A stretch of DNA of 64,000 bases from Streptacidiphilus sp. 4-A2 (GTDB lineage: Bacteria; Actinomycetota; Actinomycetes; Streptomycetales; Streptomycetaceae), in contig JAAFYY010000001.1 in assembly GCA_014284505.1 (NCBI GenBank), positions 1,488,001-1,552,000 on the forward strand, read 5' to 3'. Below, piece by piece: positions 54,041 through 64,000 of the stretch. The notes below the pieces were generated by a model. The model did not search any database, had not been told where the DNA came from, and was given only the letters and a program-made list of their open reading frames with translations. The first letter of the stretch is position 1, and every line of letters starts with the position of its first letter. A program made the position numbers and the translations under genes.

Positions 54041-56199
54041 GTCCGCCCTCCAGCGCTCTTGAGTCCCAACTCGCCTGCGACCAGCTCCCGGTGGTGATCC
54101 GGGCCACCCCACGCCGCGGCCAGTGCCCAGGCCCGCTTGGCGTACAGGTGCAGTTCGTACTCGGTGGTGCAGCCGATCGCGCCATGGCACTGGATGGCGG
54201 TGCGGGCCACCAGCCGGGCCGCGTCGGAGGCCAGCACCTTGGCCATGGAGGTGCGCAGCGCGGCGTCGGGCTCGCCCGCCGACTGCGCCCAGCCGGCCGC
54301 CAGGACCGCCGGACCGGCGAAGCGCAGGGCGAGCAGGGCATCGGCCAACGCGTGCTTGACCGCCTGGAAGGAGCCGACCGGGGCGCCGAACTGCCTGCGC
54401 TCCTTGACATAGCCGACGGTCAGTTCGAGCATCCGCTCGCAGAGGCCGAGCAGCAGCGCGGCGGTGCCGAGCACCCCGCGCCGCCGGAGCGTGGCCAGCG
54501 CCGCCGGGCCCTGCGCCAGCAGCAGCCCGGCGCCGGGCGGAGCGGTGACCCGGGCCAGGGCGCGCGAGCCGTCCACCGAAGCGACCGGCTCCGGCGCGAC
54601 CTCGTCCCGGGTGTAGAGCCGCAACTGATCGCCGGTCCGCAGCACCAGCAGCCCGGCCCGGGCGGCGAAGGGCACCAGGGCTTCCCCGCCCAGATTCTGA
54701 CTTACCGTCAGCATTATTTCCCCGGTGAGGACCGGCTCCAGCCAGGGCGACCCGGCGGCGGCGAGCAGCGGTGCGCCGACGGCGACGGTCTCGGCTGCGG
54801 GCACCGGAAGGCCGTACCGGCCGAGCTCGGTCAGCAGCGGCGTCAGCGCGTTCTCGTCCAGACCGAGCCCGCCCGCCCGCTCCGGGACCAGCGCGGCGGT
54901 GGCGCCCACGGCGGCCAGCCGCCGCCAGACCGCGTCCACCAGCTCCGGGCGCCCGCCCGGCCAGCCCTCCCGGATCAGTTCCGGGCCGGCGACCCGGGCC
55001 AGCACTCCGCTCGCGGCGGCGGCCAGGGCCGCGCCCTCCTCGGCGACGGCGAATCGCATCGCTGCGGTCCCCCTCGGCAGGCCGAGCAGCCGCTCGGCGA
55101 CCACGGTGCGCTGGATCTCGTTGGTGCCCGCGTAGACCGGGCCGGACAGGGCGAACTGGAAGCCCTTGCTCCAGGGCCCTTCGGTCTCCGCCTCCGGGCC
55201 GAGCAGGTCCAGCGCGGTCTGGTGCAGCCGGATGTCCAGCTCGGACCAGAACAGCTTGTTGAGGCTGGACTCGGCGCCGACCGGCCGTCCCTCGACCAGC
55301 TCGGTGACCTGCGCCAGGGTGAACAACTGGTAGGCCTGGGCCTCGATCCAGCACTGCGCCACCCGCTCCCGGAGCGGGCCCGGGCCGTCCGGACGCGACC
55401 GCGCCAGGGCCAGCAGCCGCTCGGCGGTGTGCAGGAAGCGGCCGGGCGAGCGCAGGGTCAGCCCGCGTTCGGAGCCGGCCGTCGCCATCGCCACCGACCA
55501 GCCCTGGCCCACGCCGCCGAGCACGGCGTCCTCCGGCACCAGCACCTCGTCCAGGAACACCTCGGCGAAGCCCTCGTCGCCGTCCAGCCGGGGAACCCGC
55601 GCACGGTCACGCCGGGGGCGTCCAGCGGCAGCAGGAAATAGGTCAGCCCGCGGTGCCGTTCGGCCCCCGGGTCGGTGCGGAACAGCCCGAACAGGTGCGT
55701 GCAGAACGCCCCGCGCGAGGTCCAGGTCTTCTGTCCGGTCAGCCGCCAGCCTTTTGACGTCTCGTCATACACCGCGCGGCTGCGCACCGCGGCCAGGTCA
55801 CTGCCCGCGCCCGGCTCGGACCAGCCCTGCGCCCACAGGTCCTGTGCGGCGGCCATCCGCGGCAGGATCCGCCGCTGCTGCCCGGGGTGCCGAAGCGGAA
55901 GAGCGCGGGGCCAGCAGGAAGATGCCGTTCTGGGTGACCCGCTGCGGGGCCCCGGCGCGGTAGTACTCCTCCTCGAAGATCAGCCACTCCCAGAGCGTGG
56001 CCTCCCGGCCCCCGTACTCACGGGGCCAGGACACCACCGACCAGCGCGCCCGGTGCAGCGCGCGTTCCCACTCCAGGTGGGCGGCGAAGCCGGCCCGGGT
56101 GTCGCCGGACGGCAGCGGCCGGGACGGGACGTTGGCCGCCAGCCAGGCCCGGGCCTCGGCCCGGAACCGCTGCTCCTCGGGGCTCCAGTCGAGATCCAT
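54037..56199 (-). CDS. fused double acyl-CoA dehydrogenase (FadE type), frame errors only in first half
   Basis: About 721 codons hold two complete acyl-CoA dehydrogenase modules. Module 1 (residues ~1-375): DLDWSPEEQRFRAEARAWLA, WSEPGAGSDLAAVRSRAV (FAD/substrate loop), LTGQKTWTSRGAFCTHLFGL and SGPVYAGTNEIQRTVVAERL. Here the Glu of the usual Y-E-G-T is Ala. Module 2 starts MRFAVAEEGAALAAAASGVL and has LGLCERMLELTVGYVKERRQ then FGAPVGSFQAVKHALAD, and HGAIGCTTEYELHLYAKRA. The junction is in one uninterrupted frame. Frame changes near 55895 and 55590. Steroid-pathway FadE enzymes are often alpha2beta2 pairs; this looks like a natural alpha-beta fusion, as in FadE34-type proteins. Confidence 0.83.
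54697..54711. promoter_or_regulatory. intragenic CTGAC-N5-GTCAG palindrome
   Basis: CTGACTTACCGTCAG lies inside module 2 of the fused dehydrogenase gene, in a locally AT-rich stretch (54690-54722) using codons rare for this genome (ATA, GTA, AGT). It fits the pattern seen in three intergenic sites. It may be an internal control site or chance. Confidence 0.3.
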
Positions 56200-56200
56200 C

Positions 56201-56961
56201 TCAGCCCTCCGCCCCGGTCCGGCCGAAGCCCTGCCGGAGCTGGTCGGCGACGCCCGAGAGGTTGAGCTCGAAGGTGAAGCCCTGCTCGTAGCGGTAGCTG
56301 CGTTTGACGTCCCACAGGTCGATGCCCGCGAACGCCTCCTTGGCGGCGCGGATCACCGCCGGGTTCTTCGCGGCGATCTGCCCGGCCAGCTCCAGGGCCC
56401 GCGGCCGCAGTTGCTCCGGGGGAGAACCTCCAGCACCGAGCCGAAGGCATGCAGTTCGGCGGCGGTGGCGGTGGCGGAGGTGTACATCATCGCCCGTGCC
56501 CGGTGCGGCGGCACCAGCCGGGTCAGATGGGTTGCGGCGCCCAGCGCGCCCCGGTCGACCTCGGGCAGGCCGAAGACCGCGTCCTGCGCGGCGAGCACGA
56601 TGTCGGCGTTGCCGACCAGGCCGATCCCGCCGCCCAGGCAGTGGCCGTGCACGGCGGCCAGTACCGGCACCGCGCAGTCGTAGACCGCGGCGAAGGCGGC
56701 GAAGCAGCCGCGGTTGGCGCCGATCAGCGCACTGTGGCCGGGGTCGGCCTGGATCTCCTTGATGTCCACCCCGGCGTTGAAACCCCGGCCCTCGGCGCGC
56801 AGCACCACCGCCCGTACGCCGGGGTCGCGGCCGAGCCCGGTCAGCGCCTCGGCCAGCCGGTACCAGCCGGCCACCGGCAGCGCGTTGACCGGCGGACAGT
56901 CGACGACCACCTCGGCCACACCGCGGCCGTCGACGGCCGTACGGATGATCTCTGCGCCCAT
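56201..56961 (-). CDS. echA20: EchA20-type (steroid ring D) hydrolase of the crotonase family, one frameshift
   Basis: In mycobacteria EchA20 opens steroid ring D. The chain follows that enzyme: VDCPPVNALPVAGWYRLAEA, LRAEGRGFNAGVDIKEIQAD, LIGANRGCFAAFAAVYDCAV, HCLGGGIGLVGNADIVLA, FGLPEVDRGALGAATHLTRL, ending YRYEQGFTFELNLSGVADQL. One missing C near 56425 restores PPEQLRPRALELAGQIAAKN. About 253 codons. The stop is separated from the fused dehydrogenase start by one base. Follows ipdF after 85 bases. Confidence 0.9.
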
Positions 56962-56985
56962 CTGTCCCCCTCTGCCTGCCCGTGC

Positions 56986-57020
56986 CCTGCTGCCTGTGTC
57001 CTGCTGCCTGTGCCCTGCTG
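56986..57020. repeat. 14-bp direct repeat between ipdF and echA20
   Basis: CCTGCTGCCTGTGT, CCTGCTGCCTGTGC and a partial third copy fill the only sizeable gap in the ipd operon. The repeats can form slipped pairings in mRNA; no gene is present. Confidence 0.7.
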
Positions 57021-57046
57021 GATGTGAGGTCCCCGGGGTGGTCAGG

Positions 57047-57823
57047 TCAGGGGTGACGGCTGCTGACCGAGACGACCTCTCCGGTCATGTAGGACGAGTA
57101 GTCGCTGGCGAGAAAGACGATCACGTCGGCCACCTCCCAGGGTTCGGCGGCCCGGCCGAAGGCCTCCTCGGCGGCCAGCCGCTCCAGCAGTGCGCCGTCG
57201 CTGGTCCGGGCCAGGTGCGGGTGCATGGCGATGCTGGGCGCGACCGCGTTCACCCGCACCCCGCGCGGCCCGGCCTCGACCGCGGCGCAGCGGGTGAGCG
57301 CCATCACCCCGGCCTTGGCGGCGGCGTAGTGGGCCTGTCCGCGCTGCGCGCGCCAGCCCAGCACCGAGGCGTTGTTGACGATGCAGCCGCTGCCGCGCGG
57401 CAGCATGTGCCGCAGCGCGGCGCGGGTGCAGCGGAAGGTCCCGGTGAGCGAGACGTCCAGGACGGTGCTCCACTGCTCGTCGGTCATCTCGGCCAGCTCG
57501 GCGGTGCCGCCCAGTCCGGCGTTGTTCACCAGCAGGTCGAGACCGCCGAACCGGTCGACGGCGGTGGCGAACATCCGGTCGACGTCGGTCTGCGAGGTGA
57601 CGTCGCAGACGATCGCGGGCGGCTTGGTGCCGGTGGCCGCGGCCAGCCGTTCGGCGGCCTCGGCGAGCCGGCGCTCGTGCCGGTCGCTGAGGGCGACCAG
57701 GGCCCCCTCCTCGGCCAGCCGCAGCGCGGTGGCAAAGCCGATGCCGGTCCCGGCGGCGGCGGTGACCAGCGCGGTACGGCCGGCCAGCAGCTGGTGGCCG
57801 GGGTGCGGACGGGGTGCGGTCAC
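57047..57823 (-). CDS. ipdF: IpdF-type short-chain dehydrogenase of HIP catabolism
   Basis: 258 aa, intact. GTG 57823 overlaps the ipdC stop; GGAGGAG precedes it. The cofactor site has the unusual motif ALVTAAAGTGIGFATALRLA, with TAAAGTGIG in place of TGxxxGIG, as in mycobacterial IpdF (Rv3559c). Also DRHERRLAEAAERL, LVNNAGLGG, NNASVLGWRAQRGQAHYAAA and KAGVMALTRC (catalytic Ser, Tyr, Lys). The C-terminus ends VVSVSSRHP. It oxidises the hydroxyl on the remaining steroid ring so that IpdC and later enzymes can act. Confidence 0.9.
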   Translation of the reverse strand: MTAPRPHPGHQLLAGRTALVTAAAGTGIGFATALRLAEEGALVALSDRHERRLAEAAERLAAATGTKPPAIVCDVTSQTDVDRMFATAVDRFGGLDLLVNNAGLGGTAELAEMTDEQWSTVLDVSLTGTFRCTRAALRHMLPRGSGCIVNNASVLGWRAQRGQAHYAAAKAGVMALTRCAAVEAGPRGVRVNAVAPSIAMHPHLARTSDGALLERLAAEEAFGRAAEPWEVADVIVFLASDYSSYMTGEVVSVSSRHP

Positions 57824-58983
57824 GGCTCTCCTCCGGACTGGACGACAGGCAGGACGACGGGCAGGACGACGGACTGTTCGGCAGCGAGGGACGGCGCGGC
57901 GGTGAGGCGGTCCAGTACCGCCTCCGCCTCGGCGACGATCCGGGTGATCAGCTCGGCGCAGCTGGGCAGGTCCCCGATCACCCCGGCGACCTGGCCGGAG
58001 GCCAGGGTGCCCAGGTCGGTACGGCCGTCGACCATGGCGGCGCGCAGCATCATCGGGGTGTTGGAGGCCATCAGCAGCTGGCTCCAGCCCAGGCCCTGAC
58101 TGCGGCGCATGGCCAGGCCCTCGCGGAGCAGATCGCCCCAGCCGATGCCGGACATCCGCTGGAACGCGGCGGCGTGCCGCAGCGAGCGCCCCAGCCGGGC
58201 CGGGGCGCGGGACTTCAGCAGCCGCTCGGCCAGTTCGGTCCGCAGCACCCGCTGCGGGACCCCGTCCAGCACGTCGGTGACCACGGTGTCGGTGACCCCG
58301 CGGCGCAGGTACTCGGCCTTGACCTGGTCGGGCACGGTGCTGTCGCTGGTGAGCAGGAAGCGGGTGCCCATGGCTATCCCGGCCGCGCCCTGGGCGAGCG
58401 CGGCAACCAGTCCGCGCCCGTCGTGGAAGCCACCGGCGGCGATCACCGGGATGTCCACGGCGTCCACCACCTGCGGCAGCAGGATGGAGGTGGGCACCGG
58501 GCCGGTGTGCCCGCCGCCCTCGGCGCCCTGCACCACGACCGCGTCCACGCCCCACGCCTGTACCTTCTCGGCGTGCCGCCGGGCGCCCACGGAGGGGATG
58601 ACCAGCAGCCCGGCGTCCTTGAGCCGGCGCACCACCCGCTCCTGCGGCGCGAGCGCGAAGGAGGCCACCCGCACCCCCTCGGCGACCAGCACCTCGGCCC
58701 GTTCCAGCAGGTCGGGGGCGTCGCCGCGGAGGTTGACGCCGAAGGGCTCGGCGGTGCGCTCGCGGACTGCCCGGATCGCCGCGCGGGTGCCCTCCAGACT
58801 CAGGGTGGCCCCGGCGAGGATGCCCAGGCCCCCGGCCTCGGCGGTGGCCGCGGTCAGCTCCGGTCCGGAGACCCAGCCCATGCCGGTCTGCATCACCGGG
58901 TGGCGCACCCCGGCCAGCTCGCACAGCGCGGTGCGCAGCGCCGGATGCCCGCCGGGGACGGCTCCGCTCTGCGGCGCGCTCAT
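57820..58983 (-). CDS. ipdC: IpdC-type flavin-dependent reductase (nitronate monooxygenase family)
   Basis: 387 aa, intact; ATG 58983 preceded by GGGAGG and overlapping the ipdB stop. TIM-barrel flavoprotein motifs: HPVMQTGMGWVSGPELTAAT, GGLGILAGATLS, GVNLRGDAPDLLERAEVLV, VQGAEGGGHTGPVPTSILLP, VIAAGGFHDGRGLVAALAQG and GIAMGTRFLLTSDS. IpdC in mycobacteria reduces a C-C double bond during HIP breakdown, in concert with IpdF. The last ~20 residues repeat VVLPVVLPVV. Confidence 0.88.
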   Translation of the reverse strand: MSAPQSGAVPGGHPALRTALCELAGVRHPVMQTGMGWVSGPELTAATAEAGGLGILAGATLSLEGTRAAIRAVRERTAEPFGVNLRGDAPDLLERAEVLVAEGVRVASFALAPQERVVRRLKDAGLLVIPSVGARRHAEKVQAWGVDAVVVQGAEGGGHTGPVPTSILLPQVVDAVDIPVIAAGGFHDGRGLVAALAQGAAGIAMGTRFLLTSDSTVPDQVKAEYLRRGVTDTVVTDVLDGVPQRVLRTELAERLLKSRAPARLGRSLRHAAAFQRMSGIGWGDLLREGLAMRRSQGLGWSQLLMASNTPMMLRAAMVDGRTDLGTLASGQVAGVIGDLPSCAELITRIVAEAEAVLDRLTAAPSLAAEQSVVLPVVLPVVQSGGEP

Positions 58984-59749
58984 CGCGGCACCTCCCGGTC
59001 GCGGCGGGCGCGGGGTCGACCACCTCGCGGATCCAGCGCAGTTCGGTGTCGGTGGGCGTGCGGGTGGTGCCCGGTTCACCGTCGGTGTGCAGCGGGAAGC
59101 CGGTGGCGGCGCGGACCTGCTCGACGTCCGCGCCGGGGTGCACGGTGAGCAGTCGCATGGTGTGCCCGGGGCCGCCGAAGTCCAGCACCGCGAGGTCGGT
59201 GACCACCCGGCGCAGCCGGTGGAAGCGGGTGGCGGCGGCTCCGGCCCTGGCCGCGCTGTCGTGGCCGACGCCGCTGACCACGTCCACCCGCTCGGTGAAG
59301 GTGCGCGGGGTGTGCCTGGGCACCCAGTAGCTGGTGGCGTGGTTGACGGTGTTGCCGGGCGCTCCGCGCACCCCCAGCAGCTGCCGGGTGGGCCGCTGGA
59401 AGTCGGCGCCGGGGGCGATGATGGCGGAGATATTGGCGTTGCCGTGCCGGTCGAGCTGGCTGGGGCCCATCATCACGTGCCGTCGTCCGGCGGCGACCAG
59501 GTCGAAGACCGCGCGGTAGGGCAGCCAGCCCTCGGCCGGCCCGGGGGCCGGCTCGTCCACCGCCCAGACCCCGGCGACCAGGGCGGCCTCGCCGTCGGAG
59601 AGCAACAGCTCCGGCTCGTACAGGGCGCGGGCGAGGCGGGCGCCGATGGTGGGGATCACGCCCATCGGGCTGGCCAGGATCTCTCCGTCGCCGCGCCAGA
59701 CCTCGGCGCAGGCGACGGCGCAGACCTCGGCCCGGGTGGCGTCGCTCAT
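58980..59749 (-). CDS. ipdB: IpdB, beta subunit of ring-C-opening hydrolase IpdAB, one frameshift
   Basis: A CoA-transferase-fold subunit that, with IpdA, opens the last steroid ring of COCHEA-CoA in mycobacteria. ATG 59749 overlaps the ipdA stop. Features: DGEILASPMGVIPTIGARLA, LLLSDGEAALVAGVWAV, MMGPSQLDRHGNANISAI, GVRGAPGNTVNHATSYWVPR and DFGGPGHTMRLLTVHPG. A shift at the very end (near 59010) gives the natural tail RRDREVPR and the stop coupled to ipdC. About 256 codons. Confidence 0.9.
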
Positions 59750-60605
59750 GCCTGTCCTCCCCGGCCGGCCACGGCGCGCTGGTAGTCCTGCTCGTCCCCG
59801 GCCAGGTACTCGGCCCGGAACCGCTCCCAGGCGGCGGGTTCCTTGGCGGCGGCGGCATAGGCGCGCTGGAACTCCTCGTCGCGGCCGTAGTCGGGGGCGC
59901 AGGAGGTGAAGTGCGCGCCGTTGGGGGCCTCGACCACGCCGGTCACCATCCACCGGTGGATCCGCAGCCGGGTCAGGTCGGCCCCGGCGGCGAGTTCCGC
60001 GGTGGGCACGATCCGCTCGCAGGAGAGGTAGGCCCGGTCGGCGGCGGCGCAGAACAGGTCGTCGAAGTACAGGTCGGGCCCCAGGAACTCGGCGTTCCCG
60101 GCGGCGTCGGCCCGGTTCAGGTGGACCAGCGCGGCATCCAGCCGCAGCGCCGGGACGGCGACCAGCTCCTCGCCGTCGCCGTAGGGCGAGGTGACGGTGC
60201 GCAGCTCGGGGTTGACCCGCATCACGTCCGAGCCGAGGCCGGCCCGCAGCGGCAGGAACGGCAGCCGCTGGGCGGCGGCGTACAGGCCCGTCTGGAGCAT
60301 GCCCTCGTCCCATTCGGTCGCGTGCAGCGATCCGGCCTGGCGGGCGGCCTGGAAGTGCGGCTCCAGCGGGATGCTGTCCAGCGAGACGAAGCCGTAGACC
60401 AGCCGGGCGACCTTGCCCGCGGCGCACAGCAGGCCGACGTCGGTCCGCCGTAGCTGACCACGGTGAGGCCGGTGAGGTCGGAGCGCAGGATCGCCCGCAC
60501 CAGCGCCATGGGTTTGCGGCGCGAGCCCCAGCCGCCGATGCCGATGGTCATTCCGGAGCGCAGTCCGGCGACCACCTCGTCCAGTGTCATCCGCCTGTCC
60601 GCCAC
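59746..60605 (-). CDS. ipdA: IpdA, alpha subunit of ring-C-opening hydrolase IpdAB, one frameshift
   Basis: GTG 60605 (MADRRMTLDEVVAGLRSGMT) aligns with the mycobacterial IpdA start. Diagnostic segments: IGIGGWGSRRKPMALVRAIL, VARLVYGFVSLDSIPLEPHF, DEGMLQTGLYAAAQRLPFLP, LRAGLGSDVMRVNPELRTVT, FDDLFCAAADRAYLSCERIV, VEAPNGAHFTSCAPDYGRDE. One missing base near 60448 restores GGPDVGLLCAAGKVARLVYG. About 287 codons. First gene of the eight-gene leftward operon ipdA-ipdB-ipdC-ipdF-echA20-fadE-ech-SDR; a KstR2 box lies 60-73 bases upstream. Confidence 0.92.
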
Positions 60606-60664
60606 GGCCTCACCGCCCCTCCCGGTCCGGCCGGCGGACCGCTGCCGACGTTGCCCCGCCTTCG

Positions 60665-60678
60665 ACCAAGCGCTAGCT
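60665..60678. promoter_or_regulatory. KstR2 operator between ipdA and kstR2
   Basis: ACCAAGCGCTAGCT matches AnCAAGnnCTTGnT with one mismatch and sits within the larger palindrome CCAAGCGCTAGCTTGG. It is 60-73 bases from the ipdA start and ~120 from the regulator start, suited to control both. Confidence 0.8.
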
Positions 60679-60700
60679 TGGCAGGAACCCTAGGGGTTAG

Positions 60701-60715
60701 CTGACGGACCGTCAA
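60701..60715. promoter_or_regulatory. CTGAC-N5-GTCAA motif upstream of kstR2
   Basis: CTGACGGACCGTCAA, 84-98 bases upstream of the regulator start, follows the YTGAC-N5-GTCAR pattern also found before fadA6. Perhaps a second operator or autoregulatory site. Confidence 0.45.
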
Positions 60716-60798
60716 CTATCGTCACAGGGATGCAGATCAGCGGACGGACGGCGGCCGCCGCAACGGCTTCCGGCGCGGCTTCCGAAGGAGGGCGAGGG

Positions 60799-61393
60799 GT
60801 GACCTTGGGCACGACCGGTACCACGCGGCGTGAGGCGATCCTGCAACAAGCCGCCGCGCTGTTCGCCCGTGGCGGGGTCGCCGGCACCACCGTGCGCGAG
60901 ATCGCCGACGGGGCCGGGATCCTCTCCGGCAGCCTCTACCACCACTTCGACTCCAAGGACTCGATGGTCCAGGAGATCGTGCTGGGCTATCTGGACGATC
61001 TGTGCGCCCGCTACCGCGAGCCGGCCGACGGCCCCGCCCGGCGGCGGCTGGCCCGGCTGGTCACCCTGTCGCTGGAGACCGCGGAGGACCATCCGCACGC
61101 CACCCGGATCTACCAGAACGAGACCGCCCTGCTGCGGACCCTGCCGGGACACGCCCGGATCGAACAGGCGGCGGCACGGATCCACGGGGCCTGGGCGGCG
61201 GCCATCGACCGGGGCGTGGCCGCGGGCGAGTTCCGCCCGGATCTGGACGCCCGGCTGTTCCACCGGCTGCTGCGGGACGCGGTCTTCCTCTCCGCCCGCT
61301 GGTACCGCCCCACCCCGGACCGACCGGCGAACGCCTCGCCGAGGAGTTGCTCTCCACCTTCCTCGACGCCTCGCCGCCACAGCCGGGCGCTGA
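60799..61393 (+). CDS. kstR2: KstR2-type TetR-family repressor, frame errors at 3' end
   Basis: GTG 60799 has GGAGG upstream. The helix-turn-helix region reads TTVREIADGAGILSGSLYHH then FDSKDSMVQEIVLGYLDDLC, nearly identical in pattern to mycobacterial KstR2 (TTVRDIADGAGILSGSLYHH). The ligand domain has IYQNETALLRTLPGHARIEQ and LFHRLLRDAVFLSARWYRP. Two one-base shifts (near 61330 and 61370) lead to the end GERLAEELLSTFLD and the stop at 61393. About 198 codons. Divergent from ipdA; binds KstR2 boxes until HIP-CoA is present. Confidence 0.88.
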
Positions 61394-61578
61394 ACACCGA
61401 ACGGCACCACCGAGTCTGGCCCGGCGTAGTCCCCCGGTCACCCGCTTGTGGGCCTGCGCCCCCTGCGGCCCGGCGCAGGGGCCACCAGGGGCAACCCGAC
61501 CACGGGGTCGGTATCCGCGAGGGCCGAACAGGAGATATCTTGATATCGAGACGTTGTAGACGTGAAGCGGAGTACCCG

Positions 61579-63793
<2,215 letters not shown>

Positions 63794-63811
63794 GACCGGA
63801 GCGCTTGCCCG

Positions 63812-63853
63812 AAGGCCCCCGGACGCAGTGGACGACTGCGCCCGGGGCCTTTT
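63812..63853 (+). terminator. intrinsic terminator after icd
   Basis: AAGGCCCCC...CGCAGT pairs with ACTGCG...GGGGCCTT around GGACG, with one mismatch and one bulge, and ends in TTTT. It starts 19 bases after the icd stop. It is the only hairpin in the window with a clear T tail. Confidence 0.85.
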
Positions 63854-63864
63854 CCGTACCTGAA

Positions 63865-63879
63865 TTGACTGATCGTCAA
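63865..63879. promoter_or_regulatory. TTGAC-N5-GTCAA palindrome after icd
   Basis: TTGACTGATCGTCAA shares its centre TGATC with the site before fadA6. It lies between the icd terminator and the end of a convergent gene, so it does not obviously serve a promoter of either. Confidence 0.4.
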
Positions 63880-63900
63880 CTCTGTTGGGAGCAGCCCGGT

Positions 63901-64000
63901 TCAGCCTTCGGCCAGGGCCTCACGGCAGAGCCGGTCGGCCTGGCGGGTGGTCTCCGGCTGCCGGTAGCGCGGGCTGAGCGCGAGCGTGTGGCGGCAGGCC
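63901..64000 (-). CDS. C-terminal end of an unidentified gene (partial)
   Basis: The last 32 codons of a leftward gene that begins beyond the window: [20 protein letters not shown] then [12 protein letters not shown] and a TGA. Too short to assign. Convergent with icd. Confidence 0.45.
   Translation of the reverse strand, partial: ACRHTLALSPRYRQPETTRQADRLCREALAEG

Noticed and set aside
50354..61393. Ordinary fatty-acid beta-oxidation cluster
   Set aside because: The presence of IpdA/IpdB, EchA20, IpdF with its TAAAGTGIG motif and KstR2 boxes is specific to steroid ring C/D degradation.

Overview
The window is about 70% GC, with tightly packed GTGA/ATGA-coupled operons. Its gene content is typical of a high-GC actinobacterium, most likely a Streptomycetaceae relative (Streptomyces, Kitasatospora or Streptacidiphilus). 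It holds an mce operon, a cold-shock protein with a C-terminal extension, an RppA-type type III polyketide synthase, an RsbU-like phosphatase, a monomeric isocitrate dehydrogenase and a KstR2-type steroid regulon. No rRNA, tRNA, CRISPR array or insertion sequence was recognised.

Layout. 1-5.9 kb: the 3' end of an mce operon (MceC end, MceD, MceE lipoprotein, MceF, four Mce-associated proteins). 6-11.2 kb: heme A synthase, a saccharopine-dehydrogenase-like enoyl reductase, two small unknown genes and a class III CoA-transferase. 11.3-15.6 kb: glycosyltransferase, sugar-type C-methyltransferase and a secreted alpha-galactosidase. 15.8-24.2 kb: an iron operon read leftwards from two overlapping iron boxes (NHL-type lipoprotein, EfeB, small lipoprotein, FbpABC-type transporter), followed by a PLP-dependent decarboxylase. 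24.7-28.4 kb: an RsbU-like phosphatase/ATPase and a secreted sialidase-like protein. 28.8-33.9 kb: a second iron-type ABC transporter whose operon also carries a membrane protein with two E-x-x-E helices. 33.9-42.2 kb: ChrB-like protein, cold-shock protein, a shortened P450 divergent from rppA, a VOC protein, RecQ, cyclophilin and an APC permease. 42.5-50.1 kb: alpha-methylacyl-CoA racemase-like protein and thiolase sharing an operator motif, a methyltransferase, a hydrolase and an LPNTG surface protein. 50.3-61.4 kb: a HIP (steroid ring C/D) catabolic cluster with fadA6, three SDR genes including ipdF, a crotonase, a fused acyl-CoA dehydrogenase, echA20, ipdC, ipdB, ipdA and a KstR2-type TetR regulator. 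Two matches to the published KstR2 operator (AnCAAGnnCTTGnT) lie in its promoters. 61.6-63.8 kb: icd.

How the genes fit together. The mce importer, the racemase/thiolase pair and the KstR2 cluster together suggest the cell takes up and degrades sterol-like or other branched hydrophobic compounds; the link between these blocks is inference. The two ABC operons suggest two separate routes for ferric iron or a related metal.

Data quality. More than half of the genes need one or more single-base frame corrections, almost all explained by one missing base in a G or C run. The coding pattern and family motifs continue in the next frame, so I read these as sequence errors and annotate through them. 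Boundaries and residue numbers of such genes are approximate.
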